From Microbulbifer agarilyticus S89 (GTDB lineage: Bacteria; Pseudomonadota; Gammaproteobacteria; Pseudomonadales; Cellvibrionaceae), in assembly GCF_000220505.1 (NCBI RefSeq), contig NZ_AFPJ01000043.1, positions 1 to 64,000 on the forward strand: a DNA stretch of 64,000 nt, in the 5' to 3' direction. Each line of letters starts with the position of its first letter. Position 1 is the first letter of the stretch. Shown here piece after piece: positions 6,779-15,851 of the stretch. The notes under the pieces are model-generated. The model saw only the letters and a program-made list of their open reading frames with translations, ran no database searches and was not told the DNA's origin. The position numbers and the translations under genes were made by a program.

Positions 6779-9700
6779 TCAATCCTGTTTTTGCGTCGGG
6801 TACTCCGCATCCAGCTCACCAATTTTGCGCGCCACCTGCCCCGGTGAACCGGTGCGGCGCGCGAGCACATCGTAGGCCGTGGGCACGATGAAGATGGTGA
6901 ATAGGGTGGCCGCGAGTACCCCAAACAGCACTACGGTGCCGATTACCGCGCGGGTCTCGGAACCCGCACCGGATGACAGCAGCAATGGCAGCGAGCCCGC
7001 CGCGGTGGTGATCCCGGTCATCAGGATTGGGCGCAGGCGGGTTTCCGCCGCCTGACGCAGTGCCTCGCCAAACTCTACGCCGCGATCACGCAGCTGGTTG
7101 GCAAATTCCACGATCAGAATGCCGTTTTTGGCGGCAAGCCCCACCAGCATGATCAACCCTACCTGGCTGTATATGTTCAGCGATTGATTGGTCAGCAGCA
7201 GGCCCAGCAGGGCACCAGCCATGGCCAGCGGCACCGTGAACATAATCACCAGCGGGTGCACGAAGCTCTCGAACTGGGCGGCGAGCACCAGGAATACCAC
7301 CAGTGCGCCGAGCAAGATCGCGAACAGAATGGTGTTGCCGGAATCCTGGAAGTTCTTGGACTGACCCTTGTAGTCAATTACCGGGGTGCCTTCCAGGTTG
7401 TCTGCCGCCAGCTGGTTGAGGTAAGCCAGCGCTTCCCCCAGTACCAGGCCGTCGGCCAGGTTGGCGTCCAGGGTAATCGCGCGCACCCGGTTGTAGCGTT
7501 GCAGCTGCGGTGAATCCGCGTACTCGCTAACCTCCACCAGGCTTTGCAGCGGGATCAGCGCGCCGGTGGTTTTGGAGCGCACGTACAGGTTCTCCAGGCT
7601 GTCCGGGGTGCGTTGCAGGTCCCGCTCGCCCTCGAGGATTACGTCGTACTCCTCGCCATTGTTGATAAACGTGGTGGCGCGCAGGGAGCCGAACATGGTC
7701 TGCAGGGTGGTGCCCACATCGCTTACCTGGACCCCCAGGTCCGCGGCGCGCTCGTAATCCACATTGATGCGCAGCTGCGGCTGGGTTTCCTTGTAGTCCC
7801 AGTCGACGCCGAGCAGCCCTGGGTTGGATTCCGCCAGCGCCTGGTTCAGCTGGTCACGCCACTCGGTGAGCTGGCCGTAGCTGCTGCCGCCGAGGACAAA
7901 CTGCACCGGCTTGCCGAGGCCGCCGCCGAAGCTCTGGCGCATGACCGGGAAGGCGCGCACCCCACTCAGGTCTTTCACCGCCGCGCGCACCTGGTTCATC
8001 AGTTCAAACGCGGAGGGTCGTTCACCCCAGGGCGCCAACGTGAAGATCACCATGCCGGTATTGAAGGTGGCAGAGGTGCCGAAGGAGCGCGGTGAACGCA
8101 CCAGCAGGCGATTGACATAGCCCTTGTCCACCAGCGGCATCAGGCGCTCTTCGATGGTGTCCATGTATTCCTGCATGTACTGGTAGCTGGCGCCCTCGGG
8201 GCCGTTGACCAGCAGGAAGAAGGAGCCACGGTCCTCGCGGGGGGCGTACTCGGTGGGAATCAGGCGGAAGGATACCGCGGCGAATGCCATCACCCCGACA
8301 AACACCAGTCCGGCAACCCAGTGGCGACGCAACAGGACATCGAGGCCGCTGCGATAGCTGCGCTGGGCGCGGGTCAGGGCCTTGTCCATAAAGCGGGTGG
8401 CCGCATTGTGGGAATCGTTGGGGCGGATCAGCTTGGCGGCGAGCATTGGCGACAGGGTGAGCGCGGTGATGGAGGAGAAGATCACCGCCGCCGACATGGT
8501 CAGCGCGAACTCGGAAAACAGCCGCCCGATATCCCCCTCAAGGAAGGTAATGGGGACGAATACCGCCACCAGTACCAGCGTGGTGGCCACCACCGCAAAG
8601 CCCACCTCGCGCGCACCGCGATAGGCGGCCAGCAGCGGCGGTTCACCGTATTCATCCATGCGCCGGAAGATGTTCTCCAGCACCACGATGGCGTCGTCCA
8701 CTACCAGACCAATGGCCAGCACCAGCGCCAGCAGGGTGAGCAGGTTGATACTGAAACCAAACGCATACAGCAGGATAGAGGTGGCGATCAAAGACACCGG
8801 CACCGTGACCGCCGGCACCAGCGTCGCGCGCCAGTTGCCCAGGAACAGGTAGATCACCAGGGTCACCAGAATCACTGCGATGGCCAGGGTGGTGTACACC
8901 TCCTTGATCGCCTCGGATACGAATACCGACGCGTCGTAACTCTGGCTAAGACGCATGCCGTCCGGCAGGGACTTGTTGACCTCCACCATCTCCGCCTTGG
9001 CCGCTTCTGCGACGGCGACGATATTGCCGGTGGACTGGCGGGTAATGCCGATGCCTACCATGGGCTCACCGTTGCCGCGGAAGGTAGAGCGGTCCTCCGC
9101 GGAACCCAGTTCAACCCGCGCCACATCGCCCAGGCGCACCACGTGTCCGCTATCACCGGTGGTGATGGCGAGGCGGGCAAAGTCTTCGGCACTCTGGAAC
9201 TGGCGCTGCAGGCGCAGGGTGAACTGACGATCGCTGGACTCGAGGTAGCCCGCCGGCAGCTCGCGGTTCTCCGCGCGCAGCGCCTGTTCGATATCCGCAC
9301 TGGTGACGTTGTGCGCGGTCATCGCACCGCGGTCCAGCCAGATACGCATGGCGAAGTCCTTGGCGCCACCGACCCGTACCCGCGCCACGCCGTCGAGTAC
9401 CGAGAAGCGGTCCACCAGGTAGCGGTTGGCGTAGTCGGTCAGTTCCGGCACGGTCATGCGGTCGGAGGTCAGGTTCAGCCAGATCACCACATCGTCGCTG
9501 CTGTCGACCTTTTCGATCTCGGGCGGATCCGCTTCCACCGGCAGGTTGTTCAGCACCCCGGAAACGCGGTCTCGCACATCGTTGGTGGCGCCATCTACGT
9601 CGCGGTTGATATTGAACTCGATGGAAATACGCGAGCGACCATCGCTGCTGGACGAGGTGACCGTCTTGATGCCCTCGATACCGGCGATGCGGTCTTCGAT

Positions 9701-9898
9701 CAGGCGGGTAATGCGGGTCTCCACAATCTCCGCGGAGGCACCGGGATAGTTGGTGTCGATGGAGACAATCGGCGGGTCGATATCCGGGTATTCACGCAGC
9801 GCCAGGCGGTCGAAGCTGATCAGGCCGAACACCACCAGCAGCAGCGATAGTACCAGCGCGAAAACCGGGCGTTTGACCGCTGTATCACTGATGATCAT
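6779..9898 (-). CDS. RND multidrug efflux transporter (HAE1 type)
   Basis: A 1039-residue inner-membrane proton-driven pump of the resistance-nodulation-division superfamily, the usual length for AcrB/MexB relatives. The N terminus MIISDTAVKRPVFALV runs into the first transmembrane helix. The central membrane block contains VVDDAIVVLENI, the TM4 motif with the proton-relay aspartates, and a second periplasmic loop and membrane block follow, as in the duplicated RND fold. Its start overlaps the end of the adaptor gene by four bases (9895-9898), so the two are translationally coupled. No outer-membrane channel gene is adjacent, so it probably uses a TolC-like protein encoded elsewhere. Substrates cannot be read from the sequence. 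Confidence 0.93.
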   Translation of the reverse strand: MIISDTAVKRPVFALVLSLLLVVFGLISFDRLALREYPDIDPPIVSIDTNYPGASAEIVETRITRLIEDRIAGIEGIKTVTSSSSDGRSRISIEFNINRDVDGATNDVRDRVSGVLNNLPVEADPPEIEKVDSSDDVVIWLNLTSDRMTVPELTDYANRYLVDRFSVLDGVARVRVGGAKDFAMRIWLDRGAMTAHNVTSADIEQALRAENRELPAGYLESSDRQFTLRLQRQFQSAEDFARLAITTGDSGHVVRLGDVARVELGSAEDRSTFRGNGEPMVGIGITRQSTGNIVAVAEAAKAEMVEVNKSLPDGMRLSQSYDASVFVSEAIKEVYTTLAIAVILVTLVIYLFLGNWRATLVPAVTVPVSLIATSILLYAFGFSINLLTLLALVLAIGLVVDDAIVVLENIFRRMDEYGEPPLLAAYRGAREVGFAVVATTLVLVAVFVPITFLEGDIGRLFSEFALTMSAAVIFSSITALTLSPMLAAKLIRPNDSHNAATRFMDKALTRAQRSYRSGLDVLLRRHWVAGLVFVGVMAFAAVSFRLIPTEYAPREDRGSFFLLVNGPEGASYQYMQEYMDTIEERLMPLVDKGYVNRLLVRSPRSFGTSATFNTGMVIFTLAPWGERPSAFELMNQVRAAVKDLSGVRAFPVMRQSFGGGLGKPVQFVLGGSSYGQLTEWRDQLNQALAESNPGLLGVDWDYKETQPQLRINVDYERAADLGVQVSDVGTTLQTMFGSLRATTFINNGEEYDVILEGERDLQRTPDSLENLYVRSKTTGALIPLQSLVEVSEYADSPQLQRYNRVRAITLDANLADGLVLGEALAYLNQLAADNLEGTPVIDYKGQSKNFQDSGNTILFAILLGALVVFLVLAAQFESFVHPLVIMFTVPLAMAGALLGLLLTNQSLNIYSQVGLIMLVGLAAKNGILIVEFANQLRDRGVEFGEALRQAAETRLRPILMTGITTAAGSLPLLLSSGAGSETRAVIGTVVLFGVLAATLFTIFIVPTAYDVLARRTGSPGQVARKIGELDAEYPTQKQD

Positions 9899-10974
9899 TG
9901 CGTGCGGGCCCCGTTCTCAACTTCCACGGCAACGGGCTGGCCGTCGCGAATATGTAGCGTGCCGCGGGTCACTACCCGATCACCTTGGGACAGGCCGGTG
10001 AGCACCTCCACCCTGCCTTCATAACGCTGGCCGATCTGCACCTCGCGGCGCTGTACCATGTGCCCGCCTTCGGTCTTCTTCACCACGTACACCGATTGCT
10101 CACCGGCCAGCGGTACCAGTGCGGCTTCGGGAATGATCAGTGCCCGGCGCGGGTTGGTGACTACGCGGACGCGCAGCAGCATGCCGGGCTTGAGCTGGCC
10201 GTCTCGATTGTCGAGGCGGCCGCGCACGGTAAAGGCACGGGTTTGCGGGTCTACACGCGCCTCGACAATCATCACTTCGCCATTGAACACGCGATTGGGG
10301 TAGGCCTGGCTTGCCGCCTCGATGGCCATGCCGCCGCTGATCGCGGACAGCTGGCGCTCGGGCACGGTGAAGTCCAGCTTCAGGCGCGCACTGTCCTGAA
10401 TGGTGGTGATTTCGGTGGTCGGCGTCACCAGACTGCCGACGCTGATATTGCGCAACCCCAGCTGGCCGTCAAACGGGGCGCGGATAATGCGATCGTCAAT
10501 GCGCGCCTGCAGGCCATCTATCAGCGCGCGGGTTTCTGCTACCTGTGTCTCTGCGGCCTCCAGTTGTTCACGGGTGGAGAGGTTTTTGGTCACCAGGCCG
10601 CGCAGGCGTTTGGCATCGCGCTCGTAGCGCTCCAGGGTGGCGCGGGCCCGCGCCAGTTCCGCCTTTTCCTCGCCGTGGCTCAGTTCCACCAGGACATCGC
10701 CGGCTTTTACCCGCTGGCCGCTCTCAAAATTGACGCGGCTGATATGTTCGGTGACTCCGGCTCGGATGGAGACAAACTCCCATGCCTTGGCGGTGCCGAG
10801 GGCTTCCACCGGGTTGGAGATCTGTTCCAGTTCGACCGGCGCCGCGCGCACTGGCACTGGCGCTTTATTCGGCTGGGCCAGCACGGTGGAGGGAAGCAGC
10901 AGCGTGGCGACGAGGGCGAGCCTGGCACAGGCCGGCTGCAAGGCGCTTAGGTTGAGTACACCAAAGGATTTCAT
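9895..10974 (-). CDS. RND efflux periplasmic adaptor (MFP) subunit
   Basis: A 359-residue membrane-fusion protein linking the inner-membrane pump to an outer-membrane channel. A signal peptide covers about the first 33 residues (ending TVLAQ). A lipoyl-like half (SIRAGVTEHISRV, then GQRVKAGDVL) follows, then an alpha-helical hairpin of about 60 residues, the second lipoyl half IRAPFDGQLG, and beta-barrel and membrane-proximal domains. It lacks a lipobox Cys, so it is probably soluble or anchored by an uncleaved signal. It is first in a two-gene operon with the pump. No regulator gene is adjacent. Confidence 0.92.
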   Translation of the reverse strand: MKSFGVLNLSALQPACARLALVATLLLPSTVLAQPNKAPVPVRAAPVELEQISNPVEALGTAKAWEFVSIRAGVTEHISRVNFESGQRVKAGDVLVELSHGEEKAELARARATLERYERDAKRLRGLVTKNLSTREQLEAAETQVAETRALIDGLQARIDDRIIRAPFDGQLGLRNISVGSLVTPTTEITTIQDSARLKLDFTVPERQLSAISGGMAIEAASQAYPNRVFNGEVMIVEARVDPQTRAFTVRGRLDNRDGQLKPGMLLRVRVVTNPRRALIIPEAALVPLAGEQSVYVVKKTEGGHMVQRREVQIGQRYEGRVEVLTGLSQGDRVVTRGTLHIRDGQPVAVEVENGARTQ

Positions 10975-11131
10975 GTTGTTTAGGACGATCTGTATTTGTG
11001 GTTATGGCCGGCAAGCGGTCGCAACGAACCTCCGCCGAATGAACATCATGGGTTGGATCAGAGAGGTTGCTGAAGCAACATTTACGCCAGAGTAACTGGC
11101 GGAGATCACAAAGAGGGGGGAGTTTACAAAA

Positions 11132-11167
11132 ATTTACCACCCGCCGAGCAAGCGGCGGGCGGTAAAT
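11132..11167 (-). terminator. Intrinsic terminator of the M1 peptidase gene
   Basis: A nearly perfect inverted repeat: ATTTACC plus CCCGCCG pair with CGGCGGG plus GGTAAAT around the loop AGCAAG. On the minus strand it is followed by TTTTTG, so it fits an intrinsic terminator for the M1 peptidase gene ending at 11221. Confidence 0.75.
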
Positions 11168-11220
11168 CGATGAACGTCTTTCTCCGCGGGATTATCCGAC
11201 ACGGAGTGTGGTGCGACGGC

Positions 11221-13239
11221 TCAATCGCCGTAGATAATTTTGCTGTTCACTTTCACGGTCAGCGGGTGGTAGCCGGACTTGGCCTTCTCGAAAATCCGCT
11301 TGGCCGCATCGCTCTGGTCGTGCTCCATCATATTGCGGTACAGCGGGCGCAGGAACTTGTTGCGGCCGATGCTCACCAGGAAATCTTCCAGGCGCGCGTC
11401 GGCGGGTTCGTACTGGTTGCGTACCGCGATCATCAGCCAGCTGAATGCGATCTCATTGTTTTTCGACTGGGTGAGATCAAAGGTGCTGTCCAGTTCTGCC
11501 AGTTGGTCTTCACTCAGCTTGGCCGGCATGCCGTCCAGGAAGTATTTCCACTGATGGAAGGTCCAGCCCTTGGTGTCGATATCGCTGGCCTTGATCTCGC
11601 CGTTCAGCCATTGCTGGCGAATCGGATCGAGTTTGGTAAACGCATCGGAAGTGGGTTGCGGTGCGCCTTCCGGAATACCCGGTTCGAAAATCCACTGCTG
11701 GATACGCGCACGGTCGAGCTTGTCCGGATACTGTTTCAGCAGCGTCTCGTCCAGGTATTTCACAAAGTCTTCCGTGGTGATGCTCTGGAAGGCAAAGTGG
11801 TTGAAGTAATCCATCAGGAACTGGTCGAAATTCTCACGACCGATTTTTTGTTCCAGTTCGTACAGGAACAGGGAGCCTTTTTCGTAGGGGATGTTGGAAA
11901 AGACTTCATCGGGGTCGCGACCGCGCAGATCGATGGCCATGATCTCGTCTTTGTCTTCACGGTCGTCCAGGTCGGCCTTCAGGTCGTCGTAACCCAGCGC
12001 CATTTCCATCTGGTAGCGCTCATCACCGTAGACAAACTGCATGATGCGGTTGGTGAGATAGGTGGTGAAGCCTTCGTTCAGCCACAGGTCGCGCCAACTG
12101 GCATTGGTAATCAGGTTGCCGGACCAGGAGTGCGCCAGTTCGTGGGCGATCAGTGCCACCAGGCTCTTGTCACCGGCGATCACGGTGGGGGTGATAAAGC
12201 TCAGGCGCGGGTTTTCCATGCCGCCGAACGGGAAACTCGGGGGCAGGATCAGCAGGTCGTAGCGGTCCCAGCGGTAGGGCCCATAATTTTTCTCGGTGAC
12301 CTCGAGCATGTCTTCGGTGTCTTCAAACTCGGCGGCTGCCGCGTCCAGCAGCTCCGGCTCGGCGTAGACACCGGTGCGCTCGCCCATGGGCTTAAACTCA
12401 AGATTGCCGATCGCGAGGGCTATCAGGTACGACGGGATGGGTTGCGGCATTTCAAATTCGTAAACGCCGTCTTTTTCCGTATCCGGATCGTTGTTAGCGC
12501 TCATCACTGCCAGTAGTTCTTGTGGCGTGCGGATGGTGGCCTTGTAAGTCACGCGCACCTTGGGGGAGTCCTGCAGCGGGATAAAGCTACGCGCGTGGAT
12601 CGCCTGTGCTTGGGTAAACAGGAAGGGATGCTGCTTCCCGGCGGTTTGCTCAGGCTCCAGCCACTGCACACCGGAGGCGCCCGGGGAGGTCTGGTACTGA
12701 ATGGCGACCCGGTTGGCACCCTTGGGCAGATTGATCTTCAGTGGGGTGCCAAGGTTGGGGTCGGTCTTGCCGAGGCTGAACTTCACGTCCTGCAGGCTGT
12801 TACCGACGCCTGCGCGTACATTGGTCACATCGATATCGCGGGTATCGAGAATCAGCGCCGGGTTCTTTTGGGTGAGGCGCTGGATATCCAGAATCGCCTC
12901 GCCCTTCAGTACCTTGTTGTCAAAGTCGGCGGTGAGGTCCAGGTCGACATGCTTGACCAGGTAATCCTGGGTGTTGGCGAAGGAGTGGTAGTCGACACCG
13001 GATTCGGGCCCTGCTTCTTGCGCCATCGGTGCCGATTTTTGCAAATCTTCGGGGGTGTATTGGGTGGCGCTTTCAGGAATGTCGCTGGCACTCTTTTCGC
13101 CGGCGGCAGCTTCTTGCTTCGTTTTGGCCGCGTCGGTGTCCGCGGGTTTTCCGCACGCACTGAGGGTAACCAGGCTGGCGCTAAGCAGTCCGACACCGAT
13201 CAGGCGGCCGAGACTGGTAGGAAACAATTGGGGCAGCAT
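11221..13239 (-). CDS. M1-family zinc aminopeptidase, lipoprotein
   Basis: A 672-residue metallopeptidase predicted to be a lipoprotein: the signal sequence ends in TLSAC with Cys29. The mature N terminus is a low-complexity Ala/Glu/Lys-rich linker to about residue 80. The M1 core follows with GGMEN (339-343, substrate amino-group recognition), HELAH (zinc ligands His366 and His370, catalytic Glu367) and the third ligand Glu389 in WLNEGF. A C-terminal helical domain resembles that of leukotriene-A4-hydrolase-type M1 enzymes. It probably trims peptides at the outer membrane or in the periplasm. It appears monocistronic, with a terminator after it and a G-rich repeat upstream of its promoter region. 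Confidence 0.92.
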   Translation of the reverse strand: MLPQLFPTSLGRLIGVGLLSASLVTLSACGKPADTDAAKTKQEAAAGEKSASDIPESATQYTPEDLQKSAPMAQEAGPESGVDYHSFANTQDYLVKHVDLDLTADFDNKVLKGEAILDIQRLTQKNPALILDTRDIDVTNVRAGVGNSLQDVKFSLGKTDPNLGTPLKINLPKGANRVAIQYQTSPGASGVQWLEPEQTAGKQHPFLFTQAQAIHARSFIPLQDSPKVRVTYKATIRTPQELLAVMSANNDPDTEKDGVYEFEMPQPIPSYLIALAIGNLEFKPMGERTGVYAEPELLDAAAAEFEDTEDMLEVTEKNYGPYRWDRYDLLILPPSFPFGGMENPRLSFITPTVIAGDKSLVALIAHELAHSWSGNLITNASWRDLWLNEGFTTYLTNRIMQFVYGDERYQMEMALGYDDLKADLDDREDKDEIMAIDLRGRDPDEVFSNIPYEKGSLFLYELEQKIGRENFDQFLMDYFNHFAFQSITTEDFVKYLDETLLKQYPDKLDRARIQQWIFEPGIPEGAPQPTSDAFTKLDPIRQQWLNGEIKASDIDTKGWTFHQWKYFLDGMPAKLSEDQLAELDSTFDLTQSKNNEIAFSWLMIAVRNQYEPADARLEDFLVSIGRNKFLRPLYRNMMEHDQSDAAKRIFEKAKSGYHPLTVKVNSKIIYGD

Positions 13240-13384
13240 GTTGGGCTCCGTGATTGTTGTAGTTCTTGAGTGAGAATTGGATAAATTCTTTGCGGGACAG
13301 AATACCCAATGACCCGCGTGGCGGGGAAATTGGATTGCGGGTTTGGTCCTAGAGTAGACCGAATTTTGAATTTTTGCCCTTGTT

Positions 13385-13417
13385 GGGGGGTAGGGGCTAG
13401 GGGCTTAGGGCTAGGGG
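13385..13417 (+). repeat. G-tract tandem repeat with G-quadruplex potential
   Basis: Five runs of three to six G (13385-13390, 13393-13396, 13400-13403, 13408-13410, 13414-13417) are separated by two- to four-base linkers built on a TAGGGGC unit. This meets the usual pattern for an intramolecular G-quadruplex. It lies between the fimX-like gene end and the M1 peptidase start, on the template strand for leftward transcription. Confidence 0.6.
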
Positions 13418-13487
13418 CTAGCGCCGAGCCGCAGCGAACCCCGGACGCCACCCAGTAAAGGTGACACCCGGAGTCCGCTGTCTGGGA

Positions 13488-15572
13488 TCAGTCGAGGCTG
13501 AAGTCGAAGTCCATCTCGTCCGCGGGCGGTTGTACATAATAGCCCTGGATGTAGTCGGTACTGGACTGCCACAGGGTCGGCAGCATGCTGGCCTGTTCGA
13601 TGTGCGGCACGATGACCTTGGTATTGATCTCTTTCAGCTGGCTTACCAGCTTGACCAGGGTCTCGCTGTCCTCGCCCTGGTCCTGCACTTCGCGCACAAA
13701 CGATGCGTCGATTTTGGCCAGATCCACCTGCACGTGTTCCAGTGCCTTGAATGGGCTGAGGCCGGTACCAAAGCGGCACACGGCAACACGGCAACCCAGA
13801 TCCTGGACCTGCTTGGCAAAATCCCGCGCGGCGTGCAGGTTGCTGTTAATGTCCTCGGCGCGCAACTGGAAGGTCACGGTGCTTGGCGAAACCTTGGATG
13901 CTTTGAAGGCGACACCCAGCCAGGCCGGCAGGCTGCTGTCTTTTAGGGACGCCGCCGTCAGGTGGATAAGCAACGATGCCTCGTCGCCCTGACTGTTTTT
14001 TGCCGCAACGGCTTTCATCGCGTTGAGGATGACCCAGCGATCCATCTTGCAGGACAGGCCGGCGTCACCGAGCGTTTCCAGGAAGGCGATGGGCGCAAGC
14101 TCTTCCTTGCCGTCTACCAGGCGCACCAGCACCTCGTAGAGTTTCTCCCCGCTGCCCTGCAGGCTGAGGATTGGCTGGTACAGCAACTTGAAATTGCCCG
14201 CTTCCAGCGCCTGCGCAACTCGCGCGCGCAAATAGGTATCGGCATCGCCCTGCTGCTCACTGTCGGGCTCAAACAGGGCAAAGCCGTTGCCGTTGTCTTT
14301 GGCCATGGCCTGGTCGTGGGCCTTGGAGGCCTGCTCCAGCACCTTGTCTGCATTGCCCGAGGTTTCGCTCAGCAGCGAAATACCGATGGAGGCGGTGATG
14401 TGCACGGTTTTGCCGGCGGCCTCGAAAATGGTGTCCGCCACTTTTTGCAGCAGCTCTTTCGAGCGGGATTCGGCGCTGTCGGGAGTGGTTTCCGGCATCA
14501 GCAGGCAGTAGCTCTCCTCGCCGTAGCGCGCGATAACGTCGCCGCGACGCACACTGCTTTGCAGCAGTTCGGCGAACTTCTTGTGTACCTGGTCGGCACC
14601 GGCGACGCCAACCACCTGCTGCACGGACTGCTCGAAACGGTCGATTTCGATAAACATCAGGCCGCCGGTGCGCTGGGAGCCGGCCGCCGACTGGATGGCA
14701 CTGTTGAGCAGCTGCACAAAACGCTGGCGGTTGTAGAGGCCGGTGGCGGAGTCGCGGTTCTTGGCTTCGCTGAGCTGCGCTTCCAGCTCTTCGGTGTTGC
14801 CGGTGCTGGCGGCGATGCGCACCTGCAGGCAGCGCTCATCGTCGTATACCGTCGACAGCACTTCCGCTTTGGTGGAGAGCGGCGTGCCGTTGGCGGTGCG
14901 CGCGGTGAACTGCCACTCCTGCGCTTCCACCTCGTTGTTGTTGATGGCGCAGCTGCGCAGGAATTCGCGTGCGTCCGGTTGCTCGCCCTCGGTGAGCATG
15001 TCGATCAGCGGCTGGTATTCCACATCGTCGCGGTCCTGATAACCGAAGCGCTCGGCAAAAGATTCATTGGCGTAAACGATCAGACCGTCGGAAATGTAGG
15101 CGATGGCGTCCTTGGAGCTGTCCAGCAGCTCCTTGGCGCGGTTGAGTGTGGCGTGGTAGCGCAGCTCATGCTGGCGCGCCTGGCGGCGCTCTTCGAGCGC
15201 GGTGAGCTCGCGCTGGATGGTCAGCAGCAGGTGCTGGTCCTCATCGATGGTAACCACATCGCGCGCGCCGGCCTTCAGGCCTTCCACCACCGGCTGCGAG
15301 CCTTCGCGCTCGGTCAGCAAAATCGCGGGGACATCCTTTTGCAGTTTGCTGATGGTGCGAATGGCGGTGGCGGCTTCCAGTTGTTTGCCCTGCTCTGCCG
15401 CAATCAGCAAATCCCAGGTGTGTTCCTGCAGGAGCTTGGTCAGTGCCGCCTCGCTGGCAACGTGTTTAGCGCGGTTGGGGCGGCCGGCATTCTGCAGCAT
15501 GCTTACCAGTCGCTGGGCCTCGGCCGGGACGTCGTGGATAAGAAGAAGGCGGATGGTGTTTTCGCTGCTCAT
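13488..15572 (-). CDS. fimX: FimX-like REC-PAS-GGDEF-EAL protein with degenerate motifs
   Basis: A 694-residue protein with the FimX domain order: receiver-like (about 7-125), PAS (about 145-260), GGDEF (about 272-435) and EAL (about 445-690). All three signalling sites look inactive. The receiver has AAE around residues 58-60 where a phospho-acceptor Asp is expected. The GGDEF motif reads YGEES (350-354). The EAL motif reads EVL (480-482), as in Pseudomonas FimX. In that family the EAL domain binds cyclic-di-GMP without cleaving it and controls type IV pilus assembly and twitching. No membrane segment is seen. A PilZ-like gene lies directly upstream on the same strand, and the ahpA-serB neighbourhood matches Pseudomonas, supporting the assignment. 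Confidence 0.8.
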   Translation of the reverse strand: MSSENTIRLLLIHDVPAEAQRLVSMLQNAGRPNRAKHVASEAALTKLLQEHTWDLLIAAEQGKQLEAATAIRTISKLQKDVPAILLTEREGSQPVVEGLKAGARDVVTIDEDQHLLLTIQRELTALEERRQARQHELRYHATLNRAKELLDSSKDAIAYISDGLIVYANESFAERFGYQDRDDVEYQPLIDMLTEGEQPDAREFLRSCAINNNEVEAQEWQFTARTANGTPLSTKAEVLSTVYDDERCLQVRIAASTGNTEELEAQLSEAKNRDSATGLYNRQRFVQLLNSAIQSAAGSQRTGGLMFIEIDRFEQSVQQVVGVAGADQVHKKFAELLQSSVRRGDVIARYGEESYCLLMPETTPDSAESRSKELLQKVADTIFEAAGKTVHITASIGISLLSETSGNADKVLEQASKAHDQAMAKDNGNGFALFEPDSEQQGDADTYLRARVAQALEAGNFKLLYQPILSLQGSGEKLYEVLVRLVDGKEELAPIAFLETLGDAGLSCKMDRWVILNAMKAVAAKNSQGDEASLLIHLTAASLKDSSLPAWLGVAFKASKVSPSTVTFQLRAEDINSNLHAARDFAKQVQDLGCRVAVCRFGTGLSPFKALEHVQVDLAKIDASFVREVQDQGEDSETLVKLVSQLKEINTKVIVPHIEQASMLPTLWQSSTDYIQGYYVQPPADEMDFDFSLD

Positions 15573-15851
15573 TGTGTTCCTGTTGTACTGCGTCGCGGCG
15601 GTTATTTTTCATTGTGTATTCTGATCGGGGCCAGATCGAGCGCTTCCCTGCCGATGCCCGCACCCTGTTGGTGCGGTCCAGTACCGCGAACCCGATAGTT
15701 TAGGTTGTTATAAATACCGTGAACAAGTGCACAGTCGGCAGTCTGGGATATGTTTCCACGTTCTTGCCTCTTGAAGGGAAAACCTTCGCGGTTAGTGGCA
15801 AGAATTGTGCCGCAGGGGCAGGTGGGCACCGCCGGGATCCCCGGCAGGCCG

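Noticed and set aside
8321-9850. Long open frame (509 codons) opposite the RND transporter
   Set aside because: It lies wholly antisense to a clear RND gene. The product is a His/Gln/Gly-rich mirror of its codons, as expected in high-GC DNA.
13962-15698. Long open frame (578 codons) opposite the fimX-like gene
   Set aside because: Antisense to a multi-domain protein with recognisable motifs; its composition is that of a codon shadow.
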